A stretch of 64,000 nucleotides of DNA from positions 3,830,001 to 3,894,000 of the forward strand of contig NZ_CP033922.1 in the NCBI RefSeq assembly GCF_003815715.1. Reading direction: 5' to 3'. Positions 20,469 to 29,832 of this stretch are shown piece by piece. The notes below the pieces were generated by a model. The model was not told the DNA's origin and did no database searches. It saw only the letters and a program-made list of their open reading frames with translations. Within the stretch, counting starts at the first letter, position 1; every line of letters begins with the position of its first letter. The stretch comes from Chryseobacterium sp. G0162 (lineage in GTDB: Bacteria > Bacteroidota > Bacteroidia > Flavobacteriales > Weeksellaceae). Position numbers and translations under genes: made by a program.

Positions 20469-22175
20469 ATGGCAAAAAAAACAATTGCAGCTTTAAAAGA
20501 ATATTTTAAGGTTGGAAAGAGACCAACAGAAAGTCAGTTTGGTGATCTTATCGATAGCTACGCCAATTTAGACGATAAAACTATTTTCCCTGATAACCAT
20601 AAATATAAAGATCTATATGTTGAATTTCCTCACCAGCAAGGCGACATGGCGGTGGATGTTCTCTTGGGAAATAATTATCTGAACGGAAGTTTGGAAATTG
20701 AAATTACAGGTACGTTTGCTCATCAGACAAGTGTTGGGATTATAAAAAAACAATTTGAGCTTGGTCTTAATCCTGATGGGGTTGTTTGGTATCCCACTAC
20801 GGCTAGAATTGTAGAAGCAGCGGGAACAATTTTAGATAATATTTACATTGGAGATATTGTATGGGATTCAATAAGAAATGAATATAAACTGACCATTTAT
20901 CATACAAGTACTAATCAGAATCCCTATGCTATAAGAGTCAAGCAGTTTTCTTATGATAAAGCATTTGTAGATCAGGCAAGGCTTTCGGATGTCTATGTTA
21001 AACCGTTGGCTGAGCAAAAAAAACATTCGGTTTACTATACTGGAAATCTTGGATTAGGAACAGATAATCCAAAGTCTAAACTGGATGTTTGGGGGAATGT
21101 TCTTGCCGGCAGAAGTGATGCTACGGAAGGAATTAATGCATTTGCCATCCGTTATGAAAATGGATCTGTAAATAACTGGGGTTCATTAAGAAGTGGTGCG
21201 GAAACTTATATGAGTTACGGAGTTAAAGCTGATAATAAAACAGCGTATGGCTGGTTATCAGGTAATGGATCTTACGCAGGCTATAAAACGGCGGTAACTG
21301 TTGGTGGAGAAGGAATTAAGTTTTTATCTTCTAGTTATCAGCAGGCAGCACAGGATTCACCGGTTGCTCTTTCTGAACTTATGAGAATAACACCCAATGG
21401 AAGTGTAGGTATTGGTACAGAAAATCCACAGCAAAAGCTGGATGTAAGAGGATCAATTGTATCGCAGGTAGGGAGTAATGAAGGTGGATCTATCTTTTTC
21501 CAGAATCCCAATAAAACAGCGCCTGGAACCGCTCACCAATGGGCTATCTATAATATGACCGGAGGATATGGCAACGGATTGCAGTTCTGGAGCTATGCCG
21601 CAGATGGTAATAATTATGGTTCCAGAATGACTATTGCTGATAATGGGAATGTGGGGATTGGAAACGCAAGCCCTCAGGCTAAATTGGATGTTGAAGGAGG
21701 AATTAATATTGCTGCAGGATCTCCTATTCAATTAGGTGGAAATACTTCATCTCATGGCTTAAAATATAAAAGACAAAACAGTGATAATTCTTTGCTGGAT
21801 GGCCCTTTTCTTTATGGTTGGACAGGAGGTGCCTTAGGAATTAAGAAAGGTGATATTGAATTCAATGTTTTAAACTGGAAAGAAAGCGGGAATGTTGCTA
21901 TCCAGGGTAAGTTAGAAGCAAAAGATGTAGTCATCACCCAAACTCCTACAGCGGATTATGTTTTTGCATCAGATTATAATTTAAGAGGAATCAAGGATCT
22001 TGGAAGATTTATTAATGAAAACAAACACCTCCCGGAAATTCCTTCCGCAATAGAGATGACGGATACAGGGCTTTCCGTGGCAGATTTTCAGATAAAACTC
22101 CTACAGAAAATTGAAGAAATGTCACTGTATATCATTTCTTTAGACAAAGAGATTGATGTTTTAAAATCAAAATAA
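20469..22175 (+). CDS. Tail-fibre-like protein 1
   Basis: A 568-residue protein. It opens with a helix of the type Leu-Lys-x-Tyr-Phe-x-x-Gly-x-x-Pro-Thr-x-x-Gln-Phe-x-Asp-Leu-Ile-Asp-Ser that is common at the start of Bacteroidota phage-type fibre proteins. The stem carries Gly-Asn-Val-Gly-Ile-Gly-type repeats followed by Lys-Leu-Asp-Val near residues 191, 312 and 394. The C-terminal ~75 residues (D-Y-V-F-A-x-D-Y, then H-L-P-E-I-P-S, then a coiled helix) match the usual fibre end domain. It is the first of four paralogues spaced 2 bases apart. The likely role is target recognition by a particle or surface structure (inference). Confidence 0.8.
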   Translation: MAKKTIAALKEYFKVGKRPTESQFGDLIDSYANLDDKTIFPDNHKYKDLYVEFPHQQGDMAVDVLLGNNYLNGSLEIEITGTFAHQTSVGIIKKQFELGLNPDGVVWYPTTARIVEAAGTILDNIYIGDIVWDSIRNEYKLTIYHTSTNQNPYAIRVKQFSYDKAFVDQARLSDVYVKPLAEQKKHSVYYTGNLGLGTDNPKSKLDVWGNVLAGRSDATEGINAFAIRYENGSVNNWGSLRSGAETYMSYGVKADNKTAYGWLSGNGSYAGYKTAVTVGGEGIKFLSSSYQQAAQDSPVALSELMRITPNGSVGIGTENPQQKLDVRGSIVSQVGSNEGGSIFFQNPNKTAPGTAHQWAIYNMTGGYGNGLQFWSYAADGNNYGSRMTIADNGNVGIGNASPQAKLDVEGGINIAAGSPIQLGGNTSSHGLKYKRQNSDNSLLDGPFLYGWTGGALGIKKGDIEFNVLNWKESGNVAIQGKLEAKDVVITQTPTADYVFASDYNLRGIKDLGRFINENKHLPEIPSAIEMTDTGLSVADFQIKLLQKIEEMSLYIISLDKEIDVLKSK

Positions 22176-22177
22176 CC

Positions 22178-23986
22178 ATGGCAAAGAAAAATAAACAAGA
22201 ATTAAAAACATATTTCAAAGCAGGAAAGAGACCTACTGAAAGCCAGTTTGGAGACTTAATAGACAGTTATGCTCATCTAGATGAGTTTTCAGAGTATTCC
22301 ACTTTTGTAGAATTTCCTGCAAATTATCAGATAGGAGATTATATAGAGTTTTTAGATTTTGCACCTTCCAGTGCAAGTGCAGGAGGCTTCTATGAAATAT
22401 CTCTGGCCTACACAAGAGGAAATATTGCTTGTGGAGCCACTCATATTGCAGCAGTTTCACATTCAAATCCGGATATCTGGAGAGAATGTGGAACAGTTAA
22501 TAAGAATAATTATATCGATAGTGAACCCAATTATAATTTTACCGTTGATGTAAATGGGAGAAAATGTAGGCTTCGAATCAGAGCGATTCATACCTATGGA
22601 GTAGCAGACCAGGTGCTAAAAGTTTTTATTAAAATAAGATCAATTAATAAAAACGATGGATGGGCAGCAATAGATAACAGAGGCAATAGCTCCACTTCTG
22701 CTCCTCTTCAGCCGATGACCAATGAATGGAGCCTATTGGTTGGAAATCTAGCCTCTAAAGAAAGTGCTAAAATAGCATTAAAAGTAAATAGAGATGGAAA
22801 TGTAGGTATTGGAACTGCTACCCCTGAAACGAAACTTAATGTAGTGCATGAAAACTCTAATAATCAGAACGCAACGGTTGCAAAATTTACCACCATCGGA
22901 GCTACAGGTGGAAGTAATATATTGAGCCTCTCTTACCATAATAAAGCCAATTTGGAATTAAATTCCGGGTTTTCAGGCTTAGGAAGAAGGTATGGAGATT
23001 ACTTTGACTTCAATATAGAAAATGATAATTCTTATGACCCTAACTTTGGATCTATCAATTTCGTAACCAGTCAAAATATTAAAATGACTGTAAAACCTAA
23101 TGGAAATGTAGGAATAGGAACCGTTAATCCATTATCTAAGTTGGATGTTAGGGGAACTATTTATGCAGGGAACGGAGATGGTACACAAGGGAATAATGCA
23201 ATGGCGATCCGTTATGAAGATGGCTCGGTAAATAACTGGGGATCATTAAGAAGCAGTGCAGAAACTTATATGAGTTTTGGAGTTAAAGCTGATCCTAATG
23301 CTGGATTAAAATGGCTATCGACAACTAGTTCCTTTCCTCGCTTTAATACAGCGGTAGTTACAGGAAGTGAAGGAATTAAATTTTTAAGTTCAGGTTTTCA
23401 GCAGACCGGTTTAGATCTTCCAGTCAGCATGAATGAACTGATGAGAATTAGTCCAAATGGAAATGTAGGAATTGGCACAGAAACTCCACAGCAGAAACTT
23501 GATGTACAAGGAGCAATTATGTCCCAGATCAGTAGCAATGAAGGGGGAGCTATCTATTTAGATAATAAGACTAAAACAGCACCGGGTACAGCAAACAGAT
23601 GGGCCATTTATAATATGACAGGGCAATATTCCAATAGTTTACAATTCTGGAATTACTTTTCAGATGGTGGAGGTGGTGCCAGACTCGTATTATCTGATGC
23701 CGGAAATATGGCATTACATGGTAAACTCGAAGCAAAAGATGTATTGATTACAGCTACTCCTACAGCAGATCATGTTTTTGCAGCTGATTATAAATTGCGA
23801 GAGATAGCTGAACTTGAAAAATTTATTTCTGAAAAAAGCCATCTTCCGGAAATTCCTTCTGCAAAAGAAATGACTGATAGTGGATTATCCGTAGGCGATT
23901 TTCAGATCAAACTCCTTCAAAAAATTGAAGAATTAACATTATACATGATCTCCATGAAAAAAGAGATTGATGCAAAACCTAATTAA
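22178..23986 (+). CDS. Tail-fibre-like protein 2
   Basis: A 602-residue paralogue with the same N-terminal attachment helix and C-terminal coiled domain. The region after residue 40 differs from the other three copies, so the likely tip or receptor part is replaced. The stem shares a Trp-Gly-Ser-Leu-Arg-Ser block and a long flanking segment with fibre 1. It also shares a Leu-Glu-Leu-Asn-Ser block with fibre 4, which points to module shuffling. The last ~60 codons are identical at DNA level to those of fibre 3 over 183 bp. Confidence 0.8.
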   Translation: MAKKNKQELKTYFKAGKRPTESQFGDLIDSYAHLDEFSEYSTFVEFPANYQIGDYIEFLDFAPSSASAGGFYEISLAYTRGNIACGATHIAAVSHSNPDIWRECGTVNKNNYIDSEPNYNFTVDVNGRKCRLRIRAIHTYGVADQVLKVFIKIRSINKNDGWAAIDNRGNSSTSAPLQPMTNEWSLLVGNLASKESAKIALKVNRDGNVGIGTATPETKLNVVHENSNNQNATVAKFTTIGATGGSNILSLSYHNKANLELNSGFSGLGRRYGDYFDFNIENDNSYDPNFGSINFVTSQNIKMTVKPNGNVGIGTVNPLSKLDVRGTIYAGNGDGTQGNNAMAIRYEDGSVNNWGSLRSSAETYMSFGVKADPNAGLKWLSTTSSFPRFNTAVVTGSEGIKFLSSGFQQTGLDLPVSMNELMRISPNGNVGIGTETPQQKLDVQGAIMSQISSNEGGAIYLDNKTKTAPGTANRWAIYNMTGQYSNSLQFWNYFSDGGGGARLVLSDAGNMALHGKLEAKDVLITATPTADHVFAADYKLREIAELEKFISEKSHLPEIPSAKEMTDSGLSVGDFQIKLLQKIEELTLYMISMKKEIDAKPN

Positions 23987-23988
23987 TC

Positions 23989-25362
23989 ATGGCGAAAAAA
24001 GAAATTACAGTATTAAAGGAATACTTTAAGGCTGGAAAGAGACCTACAGAAAGCCAATTTGGGGATTTTATTGACAGCTTTGCTCATCTGGATGATGCTA
24101 ATATATTTTCACCCAACTATAAAGAGAAAAGTAACTTTAAATTTGTCTTTCCCGAACAAAAAGCAGATCAGGCAATTGATGTATTGCTTGGAAATGTAAT
24201 AATTCATGGGTGCTTTGAAATTGAAGTTGCTGGGTTTTATAATTTTCAAAACAGTGTAGGGACAATTAAAAAACAAATTGTTATTGGAGCTTTTAATGAT
24301 AATAATATTTGGAGACCTCCGGTATCAAGAATTATAGAAGCTTCGGGAGAAATTGTTGATAATATTTATATCAGTGATATTGTTTGGGATAATACCATTA
24401 AACAATATAAAATAACTATTTACCACACCAATTCAAGAGGGAATGAGTATGTAGTAAGGTTGGTACACCACTCAACAACAAATGCGGTTGTTGACAAAGC
24501 AGTTCTTTCAGATATTTATACCAATTCTCTTTCAGGACAGAAGAAACATTATGTACACTATAATGAAAATGTAGGGATAAAAACAAAAAAACCTATCGCT
24601 CCGCTGGATGTTCAGGGAAAGATACTATTTGATACTGAATCTCCTGTTATAGGAGGTGTTGCGATCAAAGGCTATGAGACGATGTGGGCTAGAGGGTATC
24701 ATTTTCTTTCATCCGATGCAACCCAAAATGCAGGAGGCTTTGCAGCTGTGGGTGTAAAGGATAAGGTTAATCTCTATTATATCGGAAAGTATGAAAGCAA
24801 AGTTGCCTCATTTAATCCGGAAAATAATCACAGTGCTTTCAGTGGAAATATGGAAGTAGCTGGAGAAGTAAAGTCTCAAAGCCAAAGAGTTTTCGACTAT
24901 TCACCAACTATTTATTTAGATAGAAGTGTTGATTATGGAGGATATACCCAAGGAATCCAGACAAGATTATCTAATGGTGCCAACAATTGGTTCTTTGGAA
25001 ATGCCCATGAAGATACATTTGTAGTATCTACCGGATCATATGATGGAGGAAGGCAGCTTGTAGTGAATAGAAATGGTAATGCAGCTTTTAAGGGAAAAGT
25101 AGAAGCTAAAGACTTTGTAGTGTCTACGACTCCTACAGCAGATCATGTTTTTGCAGCTGATTATAAATTGCGAGAGATAGCTGAACTTGAAAAATTTATT
25201 TCTGAAAAAAGCCATCTTCCGGAAATTCCTTCTGCAAAAGAAATGACTGATAGTGGATTATCCGTAGGCGATTTTCAGATCAAACTCCTTCAAAAAATTG
25301 AAGAATTAACACTCTACATGATCTCCATGAAAAAAGAGATCGATGTTTTAAAAACAAATTAA
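23989..25362 (+). CDS. Tail-fibre-like protein 3
   Basis: At 457 residues this is the shortest paralogue. It has the N-terminal attachment helix and shares a ~130-residue segment (about 60-190) with fibres 1 and 4. It has fewer Gly-Ile-Gly stem repeats, including a degenerate Gly-Ile-Lys-Thr form near residue 195. The C-terminal domain is the same as in fibre 2. It starts 2 bases after the fibre 2 stop, as part of one operon. Confidence 0.8.
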   Translation: MAKKEITVLKEYFKAGKRPTESQFGDFIDSFAHLDDANIFSPNYKEKSNFKFVFPEQKADQAIDVLLGNVIIHGCFEIEVAGFYNFQNSVGTIKKQIVIGAFNDNNIWRPPVSRIIEASGEIVDNIYISDIVWDNTIKQYKITIYHTNSRGNEYVVRLVHHSTTNAVVDKAVLSDIYTNSLSGQKKHYVHYNENVGIKTKKPIAPLDVQGKILFDTESPVIGGVAIKGYETMWARGYHFLSSDATQNAGGFAAVGVKDKVNLYYIGKYESKVASFNPENNHSAFSGNMEVAGEVKSQSQRVFDYSPTIYLDRSVDYGGYTQGIQTRLSNGANNWFFGNAHEDTFVVSTGSYDGGRQLVVNRNGNAAFKGKVEAKDFVVSTTPTADHVFAADYKLREIAELEKFISEKSHLPEIPSAKEMTDSGLSVGDFQIKLLQKIEELTLYMISMKKEIDVLKTN

Positions 25363-25364
25363 TC

Positions 25365-27020
25365 ATGGCAAAAAAAACAATTACAGAATTAAAAGCTTAT
25401 TTCAAAGCAGGAAAAAGGCCTACAGAAGCGCAGTTTGGTGACGTAATGGATAGCTTTGCCAATCTGGAAGATCCACAATTATTTCCTAAGAGTTATATTA
25501 AAAAAAGACTAAATATTGATTTTCCCAATGACGTATTTGATCAGGCTGTGGATATCCTTCTTGGAAACAGAGGAATGTCTGGACGTCTTGAAATAGAAAT
25601 TGTGGGTACATGGATGTACACAAATACTGTCGGAAATATTAAGAAACTGTTTCAGTTAGGACTCAATCCGGATAATGCGATATGGTATCCAACTACGTCA
25701 AGAATTGTGGAAACCGGAGGACCTATTACGAATCATATTTATATTGGAGATATTGTTTGGGATGCCAATATTAATCAATATAAAATAACTATTTTTCACA
25801 CTCACCATTCAGGGAATATATATGATGTCAGAATTACTTATCATTGCCCGTTTGATACACAGGATTTTAGTGAGGTAAAGCTTTCAGATGTCTACACTAG
25901 CCCCCTTACAGGACAAAGAGTACATTATACCCATTATAATGATAACCTGGGAATCGGAACTACCTTGCCGGAAACAAGTCTTCATGTGAAAGCTCCAAAA
26001 GATAAGGGACATTCCAATGTAGTTGGAGGTCTTTTTGACAGAAGTGAAGCCGCCGGAGGAAGTAATATTGTGCAATTGAAGTATCATTCTACAGCAGATC
26101 TTGAATTAAACTCTTTTTATAGTGGTACTAATTTCAGATATGGTTCTTATGGTGACTTTAACATTGTTAATAATATTGATGATGGTACTTATGGCGCTAT
26201 TAATATGGTTACCAAAAAACAAACAAGGTTAAGTATAATGCCAAATGGAAATATTGGTGTAGGAACCACCTTACCAACAGGAAAGTTGCATATCTCCCAG
26301 AGCCCAAGTTCAGATCCTATTGATGCTATGACTATTGATGTGGGATCCTTTGGAAACCCTCAGAATGCCAATAAAAGTCATTATTTTAGAGTAAGAGATG
26401 TTGGCGGAAGCAATAATATACCTTTTATTATTAAAGGATCCGGAAATGTAGGAATAGGCACTGAAACACCGGCAGCAAAAATGCATCTTGTTTCAGGCTA
26501 TGTTTTTCCTGACAGCGAAGGAGCTTTAATAGTAGGCGATACCTCACAGGTCAATTTAAGATTGGGTTGTTCTGATCGATACAGTTGGATGCAAGGTCAT
26601 GGAACGTCCCCATTGCATATTAATCCGCTCGGAAATAATGTGATTTTAAACAAAGACGGAGGAAATGTAGGAATAGGAACTCAAAATCCGGATCAGAAGC
26701 TTACGGTAAAAGGAAAAATCCATGCTGAAGATGTTGTTGTGGACATGAATGTCCCTGCTGATTATGTCTTTCAAAAATATTTTGACGGGCAATCTTCCAT
26801 CAGACCAGAGTATCAAATGCCAACAATTCAGGAATTGGAATCTTTTGTACGAGAAAATAAACACCTTCCGGAAATTCCTTCCGGAGAAGCTATTGTAAAA
26901 GATGGCGTGAATCTGGGTGATTTTCAAATGAAATTACTTCAGAAGATTGAAGAGTTAACACTTTATGTCATTTCTCAGAATAAAGAAATAGAAAACCTGA
27001 AAGCTATTATTAAAAAATAA
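25365..27020 (+). CDS. Tail-fibre-like protein 4
   Basis: A 551-residue paralogue and the last gene of the cluster. It has the N-terminal attachment helix, the ~60-190 segment shared with fibres 1 and 3, and four Gly-x-Ile/Val-Gly-x-Gly stem repeats. Its C-terminal domain is the most diverged of the four, with an insertion before the His-Leu-Pro-Glu-Ile-Pro-Ser motif. A terminator hairpin follows within 60 bases, closing the cluster. Confidence 0.8.
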   Translation: MAKKTITELKAYFKAGKRPTEAQFGDVMDSFANLEDPQLFPKSYIKKRLNIDFPNDVFDQAVDILLGNRGMSGRLEIEIVGTWMYTNTVGNIKKLFQLGLNPDNAIWYPTTSRIVETGGPITNHIYIGDIVWDANINQYKITIFHTHHSGNIYDVRITYHCPFDTQDFSEVKLSDVYTSPLTGQRVHYTHYNDNLGIGTTLPETSLHVKAPKDKGHSNVVGGLFDRSEAAGGSNIVQLKYHSTADLELNSFYSGTNFRYGSYGDFNIVNNIDDGTYGAINMVTKKQTRLSIMPNGNIGVGTTLPTGKLHISQSPSSDPIDAMTIDVGSFGNPQNANKSHYFRVRDVGGSNNIPFIIKGSGNVGIGTETPAAKMHLVSGYVFPDSEGALIVGDTSQVNLRLGCSDRYSWMQGHGTSPLHINPLGNNVILNKDGGNVGIGTQNPDQKLTVKGKIHAEDVVVDMNVPADYVFQKYFDGQSSIRPEYQMPTIQELESFVRENKHLPEIPSGEAIVKDGVNLGDFQMKLLQKIEELTLYVISQNKEIENLKAIIKK

Positions 27021-27050
27021 TACGATTCAATATAACTTTTCAATATAAAG

Positions 27051-27077
27051 ACTCCCTCAAATTTAATTTGAGGGAGT
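27051..27077 (+). terminator. Terminator closing the giant-protein cluster
   Basis: An 11- to 13-bp stem (27051-27063 with 27065-27077) with a short loop, followed by a T-rich tract, lies 31 bases after the last fibre stop. Confidence 0.7.
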
Positions 27078-27119
27078 TTATTGTTGATCAAAAATATTAA
27101 TTATATAAAAACAAAAAAA

Positions 27120-27137
27120 CCTCTGACTGATCAGAGG
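27120..27137 (-). terminator. Terminator of tRNA-Phe copy 1
   Basis: A 7-bp stem with a 4-base loop, followed on the minus strand by seven T residues, lies just beyond the 3' end of the tRNA. The same element follows the other two copies. Confidence 0.75.
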
Positions 27138-27145
27138 CTTTAAAG

Positions 27146-27218
27146 TGGTTTCTCCAGGAATCGAACCAGGGACACATGGATTTTCAATCCATTGCTCTAC
27201 CAACTGAGCTAAGAAACC
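27146..27218 (-). tRNA. tRNA-Phe (GAA), copy 1
   Basis: A 73-base cloverleaf: a 7-bp acceptor stem, a D-arm, an anticodon stem of five pairs with loop TTGAAAA (anticodon GAA), and a T-arm with TTCGATT. The discriminator is A and CCA is not encoded. The sequence is identical to the two other copies in this window. Confidence 0.95.
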
Positions 27219-27259
27219 ATATATTTAGTATTGACTTACTTCGTTGTTTTAAAGTGTTG

Positions 27260-27290
27260 CAAAAGTATAACATTTTGTAATACCGCGCAA
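27260..27290 (-). promoter_or_regulatory. Promoter of tRNA-Phe copy 1
   Basis: On the minus strand, TTG, 20 bases, then TACTTTTG matches the Bacteroidota -33/-7 consensus. The -7 box lies 42 bases before the tRNA. The other two copies have the same spacing. Confidence 0.75.
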
Positions 27291-27420
27291 GTTTTTCTTG
27301 GTGTTTTTTCTGAGAAAATATTGTATTTATCTGTTTTTAATTCCAAGAGCTTGCTCATCAGTGACTTGTTAATTGTACTTTAATCGTGAAAATAGTACCT
27401 TACTTATTATATGATCGCTT

Positions 27421-27882
27421 TTAATGAATATCCTTTCTGTAAAAAGTAATGTTGTAAGATGTTTCAGAAGCTCCGGGAAATTTTACTTCACAAAGTTTAG
27501 CAAAATATTCTTTTGATTGGTAAGAAGAGCAGACATCTTTGTCGCTGGAGGTAGAACCTTTCAGATTAAACCCTGTTGTATGGATTTCGTTCTGTATATT
27601 TTCAAAATTATTTTTGTCTTCAGGAACATAGGAGATCACAACACTTTGACTATCTAATATCCGCATTACAACCATGGTGCGGCTCAGTTTTCCTTTTTCA
27701 TAGTAAACTTGTTTTGTGCCATCGCCTGTTGCTCTTTCCTGTCTGAAAGTATAGCCTTTATTTTTTATGTATTCGATATTTTTATCAATTTTGTTACTGG
27801 CCAAAAAAGAAAGGTCTTTATAATTCAATTGTGCCATACACAGTAATGGCGATAATAAAAGAAGAAGGATTAAATTTTTCAT
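27421..27882 (-). CDS. Small secreted protein, unknown
   Basis: A 153-residue protein with a clear signal peptide (Met-Lys-Asn, a leucine core, then Cys-Met-Ala-Gln), so it is probably cleaved after Ala and placed in the periplasm or exported. The mature part is soluble with two cysteines that could pair. I do not recognise the family. It lies between tRNA-Phe copies 1 and 2 and stands alone on its strand. Confidence 0.65.
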   Translation of the reverse strand: MKNLILLLLLSPLLCMAQLNYKDLSFLASNKIDKNIEYIKNKGYTFRQERATGDGTKQVYYEKGKLSRTMVVMRILDSQSVVISYVPEDKNNFENIQNEIHTTGFNLKGSTSSDKDVCSSYQSKEYFAKLCEVKFPGASETSYNITFYRKDIH

Positions 27883-28158
27883 AAACTATTTTGGATTAAA
27901 GGAGAGAGCAATAAATGTTTTATATTTAATTTTAAAATAATAGTTCATTAATTGATTGTGCTTTTCAAATGTAGAAAGTTTTTGAATAAAAAGCTAACAA
28001 AAAACTCAGAATCATTCAGATGCATACTCCGTTTTCATTGTTGTTTTGTTGTATGACTTTTTTAATGAATAATGGTTGAGAATAGATCATGTTGATGAGA
28101 AAGAATATTTTTTCCATTCTTTTATTTTTTAATTAACTTGCAAAGATAAAAATTAGCA

Positions 28159-29154
28159 ATGCGCCTTTTAACATTAGAAGACATCAGAGATATTTATATT
28201 AAATTTCATCAAAGAGGATTACCTTTTCTATTCTCTAAATTAAAAATTGATTCTTATCAAAGAACTAAAAGTGCCTTTAATGTAAAAGAAATTGAATCAG
28301 CTAATTTTTGGAGTATTCCCGAAGTGAGATCAAGATGGAATAAACTGGTTACGGGAGATATCAATAAAACGTATGAAGAATATCTCAGCGAAAATTATTT
28401 TCAGGATTCAGCAGAGATAAAAGTGCTGGCTTTAGGTTCAGGAGGTTGTAGCCACGAACTTCGCTTAGCAGAACTTAATCCTCATTGGAAAATAGATTGC
28501 TTTGATTTTTCAGATAAACTTCTCTCCATTGCAAGTGGGATTGCAAAAGATAAAGGTCTGCGTAACATTTCTTTTCATGCAGAAAATGTTTTGACGTATG
28601 ATTTTGAGCCGGGAAAATATGATATTGTTTTTTTTCATGCCTCTCTCCATCATTTTGAAAATATTTTTCAATTCTTAAAAGATGTGGTCATTAAAAGTTT
28701 AAAACCTACAGGCTGCTTAATTATTAATGAATTTGTTGGAAAAAATAGACTTCAGTATTCCAAACAGCAAATTCAATATATCAATAAGGCTTTGAAACTT
28801 ATCCCTCAGCAATATAAAAGGATATATAAAACAAATCTTTTTAAAAATAATTACTATGGAAGTGGGGTTGTAAGAATGATTATTGCAGATCCTTCAGAAT
28901 GTGTAGATTCTGAAAGTATAATGCCTGCTATTCATGAATATTTTGAAGTTGTTGACGAAAAAGCAATGGGGAACAATCTCCTGCAAAGTGTATTTAAAGA
29001 TATTGCACATCATTTTGTAGGAAATGAGATGCCAGATTCTGAAAAACAAAGAATATTAAAGGATATTTTCCAATTAGAAGATGATTTCCTGAAATCAAAT
29101 CCAAGCGATTTTGTATTTGGAATATATCAGGTAAAAGGAAGCCATGCTGTTTAG
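28159..29154 (+). CDS. Class I SAM-dependent methyltransferase
   Basis: A 331-residue protein. The SAM-binding glycine motif (Leu-Gly-Ser-Gly-Gly) lies near residue 92. An acidic strand end (Cys-Phe-Asp-Phe) follows at about 112-118, and a motif IV-like stretch (Asp-Ile-Val-Phe-Phe-His-Ala-Ser-Leu-His-His) near 155. These are the features of the Methyltransf_11/25 group. The N-terminal ~80 residues and the C-terminal ~100 are not part of the core fold and may set the substrate, which I cannot infer. It is AT-rich and sits between tRNA-Phe copies, so it may be an acquired gene. Confidence 0.8.
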   Translation: MRLLTLEDIRDIYIKFHQRGLPFLFSKLKIDSYQRTKSAFNVKEIESANFWSIPEVRSRWNKLVTGDINKTYEEYLSENYFQDSAEIKVLALGSGGCSHELRLAELNPHWKIDCFDFSDKLLSIASGIAKDKGLRNISFHAENVLTYDFEPGKYDIVFFHASLHHFENIFQFLKDVVIKSLKPTGCLIINEFVGKNRLQYSKQQIQYINKALKLIPQQYKRIYKTNLFKNNYYGSGVVRMIIADPSECVDSESIMPAIHEYFEVVDEKAMGNNLLQSVFKDIAHHFVGNEMPDSEKQRILKDIFQLEDDFLKSNPSDFVFGIYQVKGSHAV

Positions 29155-29222
29155 AATAAACGTATTCTTTTTTTAATAACTTTTAGGACATTTAATCCTA
29201 TGATTCTATATAAAATAAAAAG

Positions 29223-29240
29223 CCTCTGAATATTCAGAGG
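29223..29240 (-). terminator. Terminator of tRNA-Phe copy 2
   Basis: A 7-bp stem (29223-29229 with 29234-29240) with A-rich flanks, which read as T-rich on the minus strand. It has the same stem sequence as the copy 1 terminator. Confidence 0.7.
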
Positions 29241-29249
29241 CTTTTCAAG

Positions 29250-29322
29250 TGGTTTCTCCAGGAATCGAACCAGGGACACATGGATTTTCAATCCATTGCT
29301 CTACCAACTGAGCTAAGAAACC
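29250..29322 (-). tRNA. tRNA-Phe (GAA), copy 2
   Basis: The same 73-base sequence and fold as copy 1, with anticodon GAA and no encoded CCA. Confidence 0.95.
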
Positions 29323-29361
29323 ATTATATTGTTGATTTACTTTGTCGTTTTTAAAGTGGTG

Positions 29362-29392
29362 CAAAATTATACTATTTTGTAATACTATGCAA
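29362..29392 (-). promoter_or_regulatory. Promoter of tRNA-Phe copy 2
   Basis: On the minus strand TTG, 20 bases, TAATTTTG. The -7 box is 40 bases before the tRNA. Confidence 0.75.
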
Positions 29393-29584
29393 GTTTTTAT
29401 GTGTTTTTCTCTGTTATTATTCGATATTAAAATCCTTTGGATTTCTTTTTTGAATCTTTTTAGCAAGAATCTTATTGTGTCTGAATTGATTATCGAAATA
29501 CAACACTTTTTTATATTATATTCGAATCGTCGGGAGATAGGATGAACATCTTTATTTAATATATATCAATCCAAAAAAAAGCTA

Positions 29585-29737
29585 ATGAATGAAAAAAGTA
29601 AAATTCTTTTTATTCATTGGCCCGATGAAGGATATTTATTCCTGCAAAAAGAACCTAAAAATAATAAAGTCATCATCAATGATGTTAAGGCTGTTATAGT
29701 CGATAGAAATGCTGTTAAAAGATTAACAGAAGAATAA
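29585..29737 (+). CDS. Possible 50-residue protein between tRNA-Phe copies
   Basis: An ATG-to-TAA frame of 50 codons, starting Met-Asn-Glu-Lys-Ser-Lys-Ile-Leu. The composition is protein-like, with alternating hydrophobic strands and charged residues, but there is no clear ribosome site and no family I know. It may be real or the remnant of a larger gene. Confidence 0.35.
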   Translation: MNEKSKILFIHWPDEGYLFLQKEPKNNKVIINDVKAVIVDRNAVKRLTEE

Positions 29738-29806
29738 AATGCTACAATATAAATTAGTAACCTTAATCAGATATATAATTTGTAGACAAATAACAAAACA
29801 AAAAAA

Positions 29807-29824
29807 CCTCTGACTAATCAGAGG
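29807..29824 (-). terminator. Terminator of tRNA-Phe copy 3
   Basis: A 7-bp stem with a 4-base loop and an adjoining run of six A residues, which gives T residues on the minus strand. Confidence 0.75.
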
Positions 29825-29832
29825 TTTTCAAG

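Noticed and set aside
22178..25362. CRISPR-like repeats from recurring Gly-Ile-Gly codons
   Set aside because: The repeats are coding stem motifs at irregular spacing within fibre genes.
117..27020. Calling the whole cluster a prophage
   Set aside because: Fibre-like proteins and an M15 peptidase fit, but no integrase, terminase, portal, capsid or replication gene is present in the window.
29342..29545. 67-residue frame next to tRNA-Phe copy 2
   Set aside because: It crosses the tRNA promoter, is very AT-rich and has no recognisable features.
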